From Saturnia japonica (Eukaryota > Arthropoda > Insecta > Lepidoptera > Saturniidae): DNA of 64,000 nucleotides. The notes below the pieces were generated by a model. It was not told the DNA's origin and searched no databases. It saw only the letters and a list, made by a program, of their open reading frames with translations. Both the position numbers and the translations under genes were made by a program. Positions 21,857 through 34,018 of the stretch are shown piece after piece. The stretch is taken from NCBI GenBank assembly GCA_033032175.1, contig CM065306.1, positions 23,047,001-23,111,000 of the forward strand. The letters are read 5' to 3'. Positions within the stretch are counted from its first letter, which is position 1; each line of letters opens with the position of its first letter.

Positions 21857-22216
21857 TCTATACAATTAATAAAATTGAAGTGTCTGTTTGTAATGTCAAT
21901 TTTTTTAGTAACTTAGGCTACTTTAATTTTAGAAAAATAATTAGGATTTAGCACACATGAAAAAAACTAGTCGTGGTGAATCAATTCGGGCGCTTAAATG
22001 GCTTATGCTGAGTAAACCATAAGAGATATAGCAAATTAATGTACTACATAACTATATAAATTAAAAAGATCTACAAAGAAATCCGGGAGAGTATATATCT
22101 ATCTGCTAAGGAACACCCACAATAAGCATTTTTGTCTTTAAAATAGCCGAGAGCGAGGAGCAAGATTCGCGCGGGCATTCTGTAGTCCACGTAAGCGAAG
22201 CCACACGCATAGCTAG
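21857..22216 (+). mobile_element. Helitron-like family E copy 2
   Basis: Starts A|TCTATACAATTAATAAAATT and ends ACACGCATAGCTAG|T. It lacks the 'gtctgtctg...gacgggactttcact' block (internal deletion after about 60 bases) but keeps 'tatgctgagtaaaccataaga' and 'attctgtagtccacg'. Confidence 0.75.
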
Positions 22217-22345
22217 TACAAAATATAGAATTTTGATGTACTGAGTAGGTATATTAAAATTTAATCGTGTTTACAATATTGTAAAGATAGAACATGAGAT
22301 GTACACAAGAGTGAGATAGACACTGAGTTGACACTGATATTACTG

Positions 22346-22450
22346 GGTTTCGGCTGGCCAAAATTTCAGCTGAATTTTGATCGAAACCGAAACTCTGGCC
22401 GAAACTACATTTTTTGGTCGAAACTGGCCAAAACCGAAACCAACCGAAGG
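22346..22450. repeat. Imperfect palindrome built of CGAAAC / GTTTCG units
   Basis: 'gggtttcggctggccaaaat' on the left mirrors 'ggccaaaaccgaaacc' on the right, with GGTCGAAACTGGCC and GATCGAAACCGAAACTCTGGCC between. On one strand it folds into a branched hairpin. Origin unknown. Confidence 0.5.
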
Positions 22451-22736
22451 TTGGGTTAAGGTTATAATTACCTATTATATCTGTCACAAGTGATGTGTGC
22501 CTCAGACTTTAGTTTTGTGTGAGCGTGTGTGAGTGCCTCGCTCTGCGGTTGGAAGAGTGCCGTTCGAGGCACTCGCTGATACTGATGGAGTGTTTTCCTA
22601 CCATATATGAGACTGAGCAAGGACTTGGTTTCAATTCCCATTTGTGAATGAATGTCGCATTTCTTGTGTTGGTATCTGATCATAATATACTCATAGAATC
22701 ATTAATCATTAACCAATCTTGTGATTTTTTTATATA

Positions 22737-22990
22737 ACTGAGGTAGCAAATAAGCATACGGCCCGCCTGATTGTAAGCGGCTATCGTAGTCTATCGACGC
22801 TTGTAATATGTAATACCATAGATACCCTAAGGCCAAGGAGCTTTGAAAATTTTACTCACCGCAGGAGTACAACACAAGGTTATTAGGTTGCCATCTTCTG
22901 TAGGGTTGAGGTGTTCCACCAGTCAGACTGCCCCGAGTATAAAGAAATCTCGAAGGAAATTACTCTGTGCCCTAACTCTCTTTGAAACCC
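22737..22990 (-). repeat. Dispersed repeat family I copy, long version
   Basis: 'cggcccgcctgattgtaagcgg', 'gagtacaacacaaggttat', then the extension 'agactgccccgagtataaag', 'cgaaggaaattactctgtg' also found at 37190 and 51190. Confidence 0.65.
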
Positions 22991-23604
22991 GTCTTCGCAA
23001 AGTAGCTTCAAAAATACGATACGATATTGGGTTAAGAGAACCATTTAATTGGTGAACAATCTGTTAAAGTATCTCGAATCGTTGGTTTGAGTTATAGCGT
23101 TTCTCGTTCAGCCAGTGCAACTGTACTGGTGATGACTTCTGCTGACTTTTGCTGAGACTAAAGCAGGTTGCTTTAAAAATGAAAACTCACAATGTTTACT
23201 ACTTTTTTGGAGTATCCTTTCTACTCTCCAACTATATATTAAATTTTTTTAATATATAAAGTCTTTAAATGTTAGTTTTTCATGTTTCGCATAAAAATAT
23301 TAAAAGTCTATGGTTTTATTTTAGTACGGCAAAGTGTCGATACTTTGTCTTATGGCAAATACAGTACAATCCAAAAAACAATGCCCATCAACGACAGATC
23401 TGCAATATCCCGTTTTTACCATGTGTATGGTAGTCGCAATCCGTAACCACTACAGAACAACACCATCCCGCCTAATTAATAGATTATTATTACAAGTCAA
23501 ATTTTAAAAAACTAAAAGTATTCTAGTGAACATAGGTTCACTGAGAAAACAAACCATTCATTGCAATACTCTAATAAGCTTTTTATTAAAATTAAACAAA
23601 AAAG
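22991..23604. other. Unassigned
   Basis: No gene. 23390-23470 faintly resembles family P ('catgtgtatggtagtcgcaa' compare 28308). Confidence 0.35.
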
Positions 23605-23790
23605 AAAACCGACTTCAACGATTGTGGTGAAATGAAATGAAATTAAAATGGGACTACCATTTGAGACAACCCCTATCACACAAAAAAGAACCATCCAAAT
23701 CAGTTCATATGCAATGAAGTTATGACTGAACATGCTTAAAAAATATACATTTCAATTAAGGACATTCTCCTTTTTTTTGAAGTCGGTAAT
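23605..23790 (-). repeat. TIR-type repeat, family F (short, both ends intact)
   Basis: ACCGACTTCAA at 23608-23618 and TTGAAGTCGGT at 23777-23787 are perfect 11-bp inverted ends, so F looks like a MITE or other TIR element. The interior has 'gaaccatccaaatcagttcat' and 'gaagttatgactgaacatg'. Confidence 0.65.
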
Positions 23791-24339
23791 GAAAATCGAA
23801 AATAATGTTGATAAACCTAATCGAGTTTGTTAAACCTGATCGTTTCTGTCTTTAATAAGTACCAGTTCTTATTTTCTCAGGACCTAAATTGAGTGAACAA
23901 TAATTGATTTGTTTATGTCATGTTAATAATAATTCATATGTTTATTGTTGCAGATATTTGTCATGCGCTGATTTCACAAGCTATGCTATCAGTTATACGT
24001 GAGTATTTTTACATTTACATGCATAGCAAACTACGGGATTAAGTCAAATGTAACACGTTCTCGTTTCCAAAATTATAATGAGGTATTGTTAATAATTCAA
24101 TAATAATAAGTTATATTTTTTTTTACGATCAATGACTGTTAAAAGTTTTTTAAGTGTAGCAATGAAAAGGAATGGATGACTGTAGATTGAATGAATGAGG
24201 AATGAACGACGGAGTTTTTGGCTGTAAAAATGTGCAATGGCGGATTAAATCGGACAAAGAAAACGAAAGTACCAAATTTGATCTAAAATTGTAAATTGCT
24301 CGTTTAAAACTAGAAAGACAAGACATTTTAAACAATTTT
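23791..24339. other. Unassigned
   Basis: No gene or shared repeat recognised. Confidence 0.35.
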
Positions 24340-24624
24340 TTTTTACTTGTATTTTATTTGTACATATATACGTTTGTATTTATTTATATTTTATTTGTTT
24401 TTGTACATTATTATATTTTTCGATGTCAATTTTATTACTTTTCAAGTTTTATATTTTCGTGTTTGCTTATGTTTGTTTTGTTTTTAAATTTAATTTCCTA
24501 TTGCACTACCGAAAATAATAATTTTTTCCACATTACCGCTGGTTGGTTGGTAGAAAAGGCTTTAAGCTCGGCAGTGTACAAACTAAAAGTGCAATAAACT
24601 ATTCATTCATTCATTCATTCATTG
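24340..24624 (+). mobile_element. Probable LINE 3' end with (ATTC)n tail
   Basis: T-rich sequence ending in 'aagctcggcagtgtacaaac', 'gtgcaataaac' and then a perfect tetranucleotide run TATTCATTCATT... to 24624. A polyadenylation-like AATAAA followed by a simple repeat is the usual 3' end of several insect LINEs. No coding part was recognised. Confidence 0.4.
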
Positions 24625-24733
24625 CAACAAGAGTAATAAGTTTTATTAAATTAGATGCTATATATTCTCAAACATCAATCAGCGCAAAGTAATGACACTT
24701 CATACGCGATTAATTGAAATCTACTTACGTGAA

Positions 24734-25097
24734 TCTATATATTAATTGGTGAAGCAAAAGCTTTCTGTACCTTTTTATGCATTTTGCGTACACGGAAGAC
24801 TGTGATATTTGGCACGGTTAAAGTTTATATGGAGAAGGAGTGCAGAAAGCTAAAATTTATCTATGATATCTATTACTAATATATTAAATTAAATAAATTA
24901 ATACTGTGAATCCTAAACCGACCAGTGCCATTGAACTTAGACCCCCAAAATATTGACATTGTCACTCAACGAAAAGTGACAGTAAGTGATGTAAAAAATA
25001 CTGATTATTTAGATTCATGAATACTGAAAATATCGACCAGAAAATAGTCTATGATCAAAAAGTCGCGGTCGAATTTCGAGCTTAGGGCGATCTCTAG
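24734..25097 (+). mobile_element. Helitron-like family A copy 4 (complete)
   Basis: 364 bp, A|TCTATATATTAATTGG at the start and GGGCGATCTCTAG|T at the end. All family blocks are present. This is the best copy for defining both ends: TC...CTAG between A and T. Confidence 0.8.
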
Positions 25098-25183
25098 TAT
25101 ATTATAAATAATTGTAAATCAACATCATACTCCACCTATAAAAAATGTTCAATGACTAACGTAGGTACTTAAACAGAACATAA

Positions 25184-25446
25184 CATACCATCACGCTTGT
25201 ATCTCCGAAGGGTTAGGCAGAGGTGTACTAATAATATACACCCACAGTTCGCCGAGTATGTTTTTAGGTCCCATGTAATGGGGGCGAGCCTATTGCCATT
25301 AATGGGGCACAAAGCCAAACCCCGAGCTGCTACTGAGAATTTTCATAGAAAAATCCAATAACACTCTGCTCGATTTGGGAAGCGAACCCAGGACCTCGAT
25401 CATAGCAGTCGCGCATACGACCACCACTAGGCTAATGAGGCAGTTA
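25184..25446 (-). repeat. tRNA-derived SINE, family G copy 2
   Basis: On minus: 'actgcctcattagcctagtg' (A box), then a degenerate B box (TGGGTTCGCTTCCC), then the shared tail to 'cgcctaaccctt' and 'acaagcgtgatggtatgtt'. Collinear with 9607. Confidence 0.8.
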
Positions 25447-25549
25447 GCTACAGGTACTTGAAGGTACTACCTATGTTATAAATAAACTGATTTCTTGTTT
25501 ACTTTATACTTAGTTGATAGGTTATGATTTCTATAAATACAGTTTGATT

Positions 25550-25625
25550 GAAAGTGAATCCTTAGTAGTGTTTTGACGTTCATAAGTGCCTTCTTAGGAC
25601 CAAAATTGATTTTTTTGATTTTACG
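25550..25625 (+). mobile_element. LINE 3' tail, family J
   Basis: 'tagtagtgttttgacgttca', 'taagtgccttcttaggacc', 'aaaattgatttttttgatttt'. Confidence 0.5.
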
Positions 25626-28119
25626 TCAATAATATTTTCACGCCATGAAAAGTCGACGTCTTATGGAGTGACGTCATGTCAAGTTAGTTTGTTGCGCGAA
25701 ATGTAAATGTCAACTTTCGACATTAATTATTTTTGCATATTTTAACTTTTTTTTGTTATCCTTATATGATAGTTAAATCTTTATGAAACCTACACTAAAA
25801 ATAAAATTTGTGGAAAGTCGCAATCAATTCCTTGGTTAGGTTTTTACTCTTTTAGTGTATTTTAATGTATCAAATAAGATTATAACTGCCAGGCGGACGT
25901 TTTTCCACGAATTTCATACGAAATTACGAATAAGCGTCGAATTTGTGCGGATAATGTTTTACAAAATGGCGGCGTGACAGAGCAACTGTATCCTCTGAAT
26001 ATTATTGCATTTAGTTAATAGGAAATATAATTAAATTGAGAGAAATAACATCATCCATAAACAAGTTAACTTTTTGCAGTTAATATTAACATATTGTTTA
26101 CATAATTATCGTAAAATATGTGCTGTGATTGGATGAAAATATATACGATGTATTTTTTTTTTAATCCGACTAATGAGTGCGATGTATTAAAAAAAAAAAA
26201 AAAAAAAAAAATATTGAACCATATATGTAATATAGTATGGTGATACAGGATAAACGGGATTTGTTTTAATAACGATTTAAATGGGCCGATACAGGCCGAT
26301 AACATACATGAAAAATGGTCTCGTATCATTATCTCATTCTAACACAAGTGTATATTATGCTCTTTCTTTTTCGGGCTACTATCGGGTTATTAAATCTATT
26401 ATTATTATGATAACTCAAGTTGCGATCGAATTCTAAATTCGGACAATCACGCAAGTTTCTCGGTTGCGGACGGCCGATATAATTTATTCAACATTACCCA
26501 TCATAAGCGAGAACGTTTGTCCTCGACGTCGGTCCACTTATAATACTTGCCGAAAGCGATTATAACTATTTGGATCGGTCATAGGTTAGATCGGTTGGTG
26601 AGTCAAGTCTGTTTTAGTTTGTTACTTTTCAGCGAATATATTAGGGTTTACTTTCAAAACTGTTTTTATTTAGGCTTAGTTTTGGGATATTTCTGTATGT
26701 GCAAACAATTAAAATTTATAGCATTTGTTGTACTGATTTTACGAAACACTTAATGAGCAAATTGTAGTCGTTATGACAGGTATTTTATCGTTACTACCTA
26801 CTGCAATATAATCGGGTAAGAGTTTCACTTCACCGTTATTATTTAATTACGCATATAACAAAATTAATAATTAAGTATGTAAAAAACAATATCGTTATTT
26901 TTTTGAAGTGAAAACTTCTTTAGCGTCGTTGTGATTTGAAAGTCGATGAAACGAAAAAGCGAAAGCGACTGTAAAAAGAGACAGACACATAAATTCATAA
27001 GATTTAACGTGAGAGAAAATGAGATAGGAAAGTTTTAAGCAATGGTAAAATGGTACAAAAGAGGTTTGTTGCCACGCAATAATGAATTTTATTACCTCAC
27101 AAAAAAACACGAAACAAAAACTTTTTAGACAACACTTATGACATTCTGTTATTGATTGTTATTGTGTTAGGTTACCATGGATATTTCAAATGTGCATTAA
27201 TTGAAAATGATATTGTGAATAATGATTGTGAGTATTTGTATGTTACATTTTTATAAACTTTAAATTAGTATGTATTTGATCATTTTCTGAATAAAAAAAA
27301 CATAGATGTGAAGGTTTCACTTCTATCACGTGTGAATTGCACACATTTTTTTTTAATTAGAATAATTTAAATCGATCTATGGGTTGAAATATACATGAAA
27401 TTATCTTATTCATTATTTTTTGTCTCAAAAGTACTGATTCACTGAAATTACATAAAACGTTAGTAAGGAAATGTCTCTGCTAACTGATATAGATTTTTTT
27501 TATTAATCTGGCCATTTTCTGTTTCTAGTGCACCAAGTATTCATGAAATCCCATGGATTAAACTTAAGATACCTACTCAAATAGAAACTTAATTAAAGAC
27601 AAACTCGACCCACTGTTTCCTCTACTACTCTGTGAACATTTTATGGCTTAACCGGGATTATGTTATACAAAATGCATATTACCGCTCTAAACTTAGTTTG
27701 TCCCCTGTAATTTATAATGTCATGGTCCTCAAACGTAAAGGGTCATATAATATAATAACTCTTACTATTGTTTTTAAATGAAGATATGAATTTATGTAAT
27801 TAAATATTTAATCTTTAGTAACCCGTATTATATAGAAATATGTATGTAACTTTTGTATGTTAATTTGCATATGATATTGAAATCAATAAATTATTGATTA
27901 TTAAAGCATGCCATTATAAACTCTTAATGTGTTTTAAACTATAATCCCAAAACAATTTTAGGTTTAGTGTTTGACCAAAATCTAGCTGAATAGGATACCG
28001 GACAGTTATCACAAAAAATATAAAATGTAATTGAAAATAATCCTTGAAATATTATACTCTTTATTCAATCAATTTCTTGTGAAATAATATTGATTTATAT
28101 TTTTAGTTTTTTATGGTAG
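25626..28119. other. Long unassigned stretch
   Basis: About 2.5 kb without recognisable gene or shared repeat. A 23-base A run lies at 26189-26211 and could mark an unrecognised retroelement end. Short frames at 26066, 26547 and 26895 have no family features. Confidence 0.45.
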
Positions 28120-28440
28120 TTGACTGTACTATCCCTGATGGTAAGCCCAGTATAATTCTAACATAACGGCGATCACCGAGAGATCATAATTCAACGACAG
28201 TCACCGCTGTCGTGCGAGTTCTGCATTAATTTAACTGGATATACACAGACTGATCCCGAAACACGACACGCAAAAGGAAATCACTACGACGGACTTTTCG
28301 TCACATGCATGGTGGTCGCGACCCAGTCCGGCAAAACAGCCCTATCACTCCGCTATCGCGTTTTCCTCGTTTGTTGCTCAGCAGGGTGTACCACGTGCAG
28401 GCGAGGTTGGCTTGGGCGTTTCAGTACTGAAGATGTAATT
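28120..28440 (+). repeat. Repeat family P copy
   Basis: 'aactggatatacacagactg', 'gatcccgaaacacgacac', 'aaatcactacgacgg', 'tcgtttgttgctcagcaggg' recur in part at 32575-32640 and 46380-46500. GC-richer than its flanks. Class unknown. Confidence 0.5.
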
Positions 28441-28522
28441 AGACACTCCTTAAACCCCATTATTAATAAATAAAGTCGAATATTTTGTGCCGTTCTTCAT
28501 GCAAACTAAACACCAATAACAG

Positions 28523-28538
28523 CGAATGACGTCATTCG
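28523..28538. promoter_or_regulatory. 16-bp palindrome containing a CRE/ATF octamer
   Basis: CGAATGACGTCATTCG is a perfect palindrome with the CREB/ATF site TGACGTCA at 28527-28534. A second TGACGTCA is 85 bases on. Whether it binds anything is unknown. Confidence 0.35.
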
Positions 28539-28611
28539 TGTGCAAGCGAACGTTATTCAATTAGTGCCTTGAATTGATATCTGTTGTATATTTAGTACTT
28601 ACTCCCACGTA

Positions 28612-28619
28612 TGACGTCA
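28612..28619. promoter_or_regulatory. Second CRE-like octamer
   Basis: TGACGTCA in 'cacgtatgacgtcacccgc', followed by the CpG-rich 'ccgctttgcggtatcgtttgc'. No adjacent gene was found. Confidence 0.3.
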
Positions 28620-28724
28620 CCCGCTTTGCGGTATCGTTTGCGCGGCAATTTAAAAATGTATACATTTAAACGCTATTTCAAGTACTTATAAAGCTTTATT
28701 TATGTAAAATTATATTCATACTAT

Positions 28725-28805
28725 TGGATCATCATCGTTAAACTACCACTGGGTATCTGTTGATAGAATTTTAACTTAAGGATGATAAGCATCCAGCTGT
28801 GCACT
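28725..28805 (-). repeat. Fragment of SINE-like family H
   Basis: 'ggtatctgttgatagaattt' and 'aacttaaggatgataagcatcc' parallel 'ggtgtttgatgatagaattt' and 'aacttgagggtgatagctagcc' at 55330. Confidence 0.4.
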
Positions 28806-30244
28806 TGACATATATAGAAAATACCTTATAAATGGTTTATCAATTTTTGATACACAAATGAATGTTGTAGTTTACACGTTATTGCTGATTTAAAAATATG
28901 CCATCTAACGGGTTGCTAAAAAGTGTTAAACATAAAATACATTGGATTTCTGTGGCTGGACTTTGCTTCGTTGCACAAAAGCCCTAATAGAGATATTTTA
29001 AACTATGTAGTTGGTCTTTGCGATAATTAAAATCATGGACGCGATTGGGCTATGATATCTAATAATTGGGAGAGAATCTTACACTTGATTACAAATTAAA
29101 CATAGCTTGTATTCAAATATAAAACTATAATGTAAAATTCATCACATACAAATTCGTCTTATTCGACATATCGCTTAATAAAAGGACTTAGTACTCTGCG
29201 CCATGAAATTTGTCACACCTTAGAAATTATTACAATTGACTACAAACTATTACTAGTATATACTAGATCGTACGATCAGAATGATACCATTGTTCCATTC
29301 CAATGTAGTTAGGGAAATCACTTATAACGGGAATTAATTTTAATAAGAATTATTGAAGCACTTAAAGGCCCAGAGTGACTTAAAATCGATTATATTTCAA
29401 TGTTAGAAGATTATTCAATTAAATGTTTTTTCCACACAGTGTATCTCGATGCTTCAATTAGTTTTTCCATATAAACGAAATGACTTGTGTTAAAGAGAAA
29501 CAGCACAAAATGCTACTGACACGGAACATGAATTTTGTTCTCGTTTAAATCTGTACCTGACATTTTGTTTGATAGCGTAATTCTAGTATTTATATTAAAC
29601 CACTATAACAGAGAACACTTCGGTAGGTAAAATAACTTGAACTTAACTGTCAGAATGTATTGTGGTTAAGTTGTAAAGTGAGTGTAAATGACGCGGAATG
29701 TATTGCCCAGTAAAACTTTTGTCAAGTTTTATTGCGGGCCACATGTTATATTATTGCATTGTTAACTGTTTTACATTGTCCTTGGTTTAAAACTTCGATA
29801 TAAGATTTATAGATTAACATTAGCTTAGAAGAAATACCAATATGTATAGATATGTAAAAAGAAATTCTAAAAAAGTTTATGGATTTATAAGTTTTTAAAA
29901 GCATATGTTTCTTGTGATTTTAACATTAAAGTTCGATTTGAATTTAATTCATTACTAAGGTATTGTTTTCCTTTCTAAAGTTAAATGGAAAATCGAACCT
30001 CGATTGAAAATTCAACAAAATCAGTAATTTTATACGAACGAAGTTGTTGGTACAAGTTACAACTATGAAAGAACCAATCAAAATCAAAAGTTCATAAAAG
30101 GCTTTTATGAATGTTAAAAAACACTACCAAAGTTTCGAAAATCATCTTAGTTACCGAGAAGAGCAGTCAAGCAACTCGATCGAGTTTGTAATATTTTTCT
30201 ACTTTTGTAAATAATGTTTACATTTAATGATTATAGAATTTTAG
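28806..30244. other. Unassigned AT-rich stretch
   Basis: No gene and no repeat shared with the rest of the window. Confidence 0.45.
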
Positions 30245-30360
30245 TCAATTTACAGAGAAGGAGTCATTTCCAAATATCACTGTCATTCACGTAACTAACC
30301 TATAATAATCTTTTAACAGTAAACCATACTTCTCATGGTCCTTGAACTTATTTTCTGGTA
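30245..30360 (-). pseudogene. LINE ORF2 C-terminal scrap, family J
   Basis: On minus it reads LPENKFKDHEK then LLLKDYYRL, parallel to LPDNKFKDHVKKVLLSKGYY at 47280-47345. It is a coding scrap of the CR1/L2-type LINE whose tails are family J. Confidence 0.55.
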
Positions 30361-30375
30361 AATCAGTCAAATTCA

Positions 30376-30776
30376 AATTTTTGTCTGTCTGTTAGTTCCG
30401 GGTGATCTCCGAAACGGTTAGACCGATTTTGACGGGACTTTCACTGTTAGATAGCTGAATTCATAGGAAGTAATTTAAGCTAATTTTATTTTATAAAAAT
30501 AATTAGGGTCCCGGACAATAAAAAAAAACTGGTCATGGTGAATCATTTCGGGCGCTTAAATAGCTTGCGCTGAATAAACCATAAGAGATTTAGCAAATTA
30601 GTGTAGAGAAATTGTAGTTATTAGAAAGACCTACAAAAAAATCTAGCAGAGTATACGTTTATCTTCTAAGAAACACCCGCAATAAGCATTTTTGTATTTA
30701 AAATAACCGGGAGTGGGGAAGCAAGAATAGCGCAGGCATTCTGTAGTCCACGTGAGCGAAGCCACGGGCACAGCTA
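30376..30776 (+). mobile_element. Helitron-like family E copy 3, 5' part missing
   Basis: Starts in 'tttttgtctgtctgttagttcc', continues 'ttgacgggactttcactgtt', ends 'gccacgggcacagctaa'. The first ~80 bases of the family are absent; the left neighbour is LINE scrap J. Confidence 0.65.
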
Positions 30777-31069
30777 ATTGGTCTAATAAGAATCTCAATA
30801 GAGTTTAAAACAAATTGAAAATTTGTGTTTATTTCTAATACTAAAACTCTGGTAGTCGTTTGAAAAATCTATTAATTATGTGGGTATATATTTCAATTCA
30901 TGTTATAACGGTATCTAATGTTGATATAGTGATACATTAACAAATCAGAACGGAATAACTTGTAAGTAAAGAAACCCGTGGCTTTGACCCTTTTACACAA
31001 TAATAATATTACTAATATTTACGTTGAAATCTTTGATTTTATATTTAAACTGGAGAACACACAGAGGGA

Positions 31070-31265
31070 AATTTTTATAAGCACAGCAAACACCTAATGA
31101 GGGCAGAAATGTTTACCGCCTCACAGATGAGCGAGTCAAGGCGGGTAAGCGGAACGGGCGTTTCGCAAAAATCCCGAATTCTCGCCTGATTGCGGCGTTA
31201 GAGGTGCGAATTTCCGACGCGACGCGCTACGGTAGGTACAACGTGTTGCGGGACGTGTCACGTTT
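31070..31265. other. GC/CpG-rich island in AT-rich DNA
   Basis: 'aaggcgggtaagcggaacgggc', 'ctcgcctgattgcggcgttag', 'cgacgcgacgcgctacggtag'. It stands out by CpG content. No coding sequence or shared repeat. Could be a promoter, a non-coding exon (GGCGG|GTAAG donor-like at about 31143) or part of an unknown element. Confidence 0.3.
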
Positions 31266-32324
31266 AAAATTATTTCGCTTGGAATTTGATAAGGAATTTT
31301 TTATTAATTTTGATTTAAGGGAAATTTCCGTATTTAACTTGATAGTAAGTTTAGTAAAAATAATGAAGGCAGATATAATTATACTAGCTGAATTGGTTAT
31401 ACTATTTTTAAGTTAAATCTAAACTGGCAGACTGACGGCCAAAAAAATTAATGTTATATTTGAAATCTGTGGCTAATAATCTTAACGGCATAAAAAAAAA
31501 AAAAAATATATTTTACAGACAGAGCTGCAAAGCATTGTAGTATATATACAAGAATTGCTCACTTAATAGTATTTGCTAATAGTGCTCCGTTATTTTTTTT
31601 ATTGTTCTACTATCTTTGTTCAGTTTTAATTATAGCCCATTGTGTTCACCACAAGCATAAATAAACAAATAGATTTCCTGTTTTCCCAACTGTTCAATAA
31701 GTCATGTTTATTTATTGAAAGCTATTATAAAAATCCCACGTGCCCTTCACGAACGAGAAGTCACCTTTCCTGAAAGCGGTCCGGAAATTACAACCTTTTA
31801 AAGCGCTCATAGATATATACAGACATCATCTATAAAGATTTACAAGTGAAATATGTCACGAGCAAAAGTATTTTTTGAAACTACTATTACAAACCTTAAC
31901 ATTCGGTACATACACTTGGAACTAGTGCAAGAGAGACAAACATAATTATGTTAAATAGTTTCGAAGCCACGTCGTCGAAAGCATAATTATGTCATGTACA
32001 ATGTTATTGCATTTTATTCAAAGCAGTCATGAGGATTACCGACAGAAGTGAAAACTTAAAACTATAAACTTTTTTCCTAAAATAATTCATAAGATAGAAT
32101 CAATAATAATAATAAAAGTTATTATTATTAATTTTAATAATATAATTAAGAAAATACAAATATAATAAATTTGAAATAAGAAATATTAACTTTGTAAAAT
32201 ATAATTGTGTAACATATGAAAATATTTTTTGATAATCGTTAACACGTCACGTGACCATGTAGATGACGACTTACAAGAATTTATTTCCTATCCAAACCTT
32301 CCTGTAGAAGTTTTCACTTCAAAG
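31266..32324. other. Unassigned AT-rich stretch
   Basis: No gene. Contains the 'tatacaagaattgctcacttaatag' end block of family M at 31540-31570 without the rest of the element. Confidence 0.4.
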
Positions 32325-32547
32325 AGAAAACCAAATTTCAATAATTTTGAATAGTTTTCTGCTGTATCTTCGAAATTGAAGGTCGAATGCCAATGAAATT
32401 ACAATGGAACGATCCTTGAGGTACCCCCTATCCAACAAAAAATAATCATTGAAATCGGTACATAAACAAAGAAGTTTACATTGTACATAAAAAAATATAC
32501 ATTCGAAATGAGTGACCTCTAACTTTTTTTGAAGTCGATTAAAGTAA
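32325..32547 (-). repeat. TIR-type repeat, family F
   Basis: 'ctgtatcttcgaaattgaagg', 'taccccctatccaacaaaaa', 'tacattcgaaatgagtgacc', ending 'tttttttgaagtcgattaa', a near-perfect right TIR. Confidence 0.6.
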
Positions 32548-32682
32548 TAACGTTGCCTTCATGCAGACCTGCAAGCCTCACAACAGATATATACATGTCG
32601 GCTGATCTCGAAACGCGACAAAATAAAGGAAAGTGCATGTTGGTACTGATTCCTACCAACTTGCATCATTACTGGATATACA

Positions 32683-32890
32683 CCAGACTCATTAGCCTAG
32701 TGCTACTGCGACTGTTATGCTCAAGACCCTGGGTTCGATTCCTAAGTCAAGCAAAGTATTATTTGGGTTTTCTATGATATTCCCAGTAGCAGCTCGAAAT
32801 TTGGTTTTGTGCCCGATTAATGGCAGTAGGCTCGCCTCCTATTACATGGGACCTATAAATATACCCAGGGAACTGAAAGTGTATATTAGT
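32683..32890 (+). repeat. tRNA-derived SINE, family G copy 3
   Basis: 'cagactcattagcctagtgc' (A box), CTGGGTTCGATTCCT (B box), 'gtagcagctcgaaatttgg', 'ggctcgcctcctattacatg'. The tail stops early at 'gtgtatattagt'. Confidence 0.8.
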
Positions 32891-33009
32891 AAAGAAAAAA
32901 CGTTTATTGCTGGTACAAATACTAGAATAAACTAAACAATAATAATAAAATACGTAATTATCTGCTAGAAATGCCCAGCGATGGCCTCTAATTTAGCTAT
33001 ATCCTGTCT

Positions 33010-33400
33010 TTATGTATGTCTTTTTAATGCCTATGATTATGTAGTATATTAATTTGCTATATCTCTTATGGTTTACTCAGCATAAGCCATTTTAGCTCCC
33101 GAATTTATTCACCATGACCAGGTTTTTTTTATTTGTGCGGAATCCTATTTTTTTTCTAAAATAAAAGTAGCCTAAGTTACTTTCCTATATCATCAGCTCT
33201 ATCTATCAGTGAAAGTCCCGTCAAAACCGGTCCAACCGTTTTGAAGATTACCCGGAACAAACAGACAGATAGACAGACCAAAATTTTGAAAATGGGCTTT
33301 TTGTTATAGGTATCGTATATATGTGTTTATATATGCATTTCATAAAAAACTGTTATTTTGATATTACAAACAGACACTTCAATTTTATTAATTGAATAGA
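33010..33400 (-). mobile_element. Helitron-like family E copy 4, 3' part missing
   Basis: On plus: 'atggtttactcagcataagcc', 'agtgaaagtcccgtcaaaac', 'cagacacttcaattttatta', ending near 'attgaataga' (the TCTAT start on minus). The terminal ~90 bases are not seen on the low-coordinate side. Confidence 0.65.
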
Positions 33401-33657
33401 AGATTTAAAAAATCGTTTTCTTTTGAACTCTGAAAACGCTTTCATAGGACTATAAGAAGACTCAGGACATTGACATTTATGACATAAAAAGTATTGAGAT
33501 TTTTACAATGATGAACGTTTGAAAAGACTCTTATGACGTCACAGCAGAGACAATATATAGACTAATATTGACAGCGTTATACCCCTGTTTACGAAACGCA
33601 TTAAAAAAAAAAAAAAAAGATAATATTTTTTTCCTGTAATCGGACATTAATTTATAA

Positions 33658-34018
33658 CTAGCGATCGCCCTAAGCTCGAAATTCGGCCTAGGACTTTTTG
33701 ATCATAGACTATTTTATGTTTGACATTTACAATTTTCATAAACAATGAATATTATCTACATCACTTGCTATCACTTTTCGTTGAGTGACAATATCAATAT
33801 TTTTTGGGGGTTTAAGTTCAACAAAACTCATCGGGTTTGGATTCGCAGTATTAATTAATTTAATTTAATATATTAGTAACTGATATTATAGATAAATTGT
33901 AGCTTTCTGCACTCCTTCTCCATATAACCTTTAACCATGCCAAATCACACAGTCTTCCGTGCACGTAATATGCTTAAAAAGGTACCGAAAGATTTTGCTT
34001 CACGTATTAATATATAAA
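33658..34018 (-). mobile_element. Helitron-like family A copy 5
   Basis: Starts on plus CTAGCGATCGCCCTAAG, ends 'gcttcacgtattaatatata'. Full-length relative to 24734. Confidence 0.78.

Noticed and set aside
32529..32935. Two overlapping plus frames (82 and 72 residues) as genes
   Set aside because: They span a family P fragment and the SINE family G copy; no coding signature.
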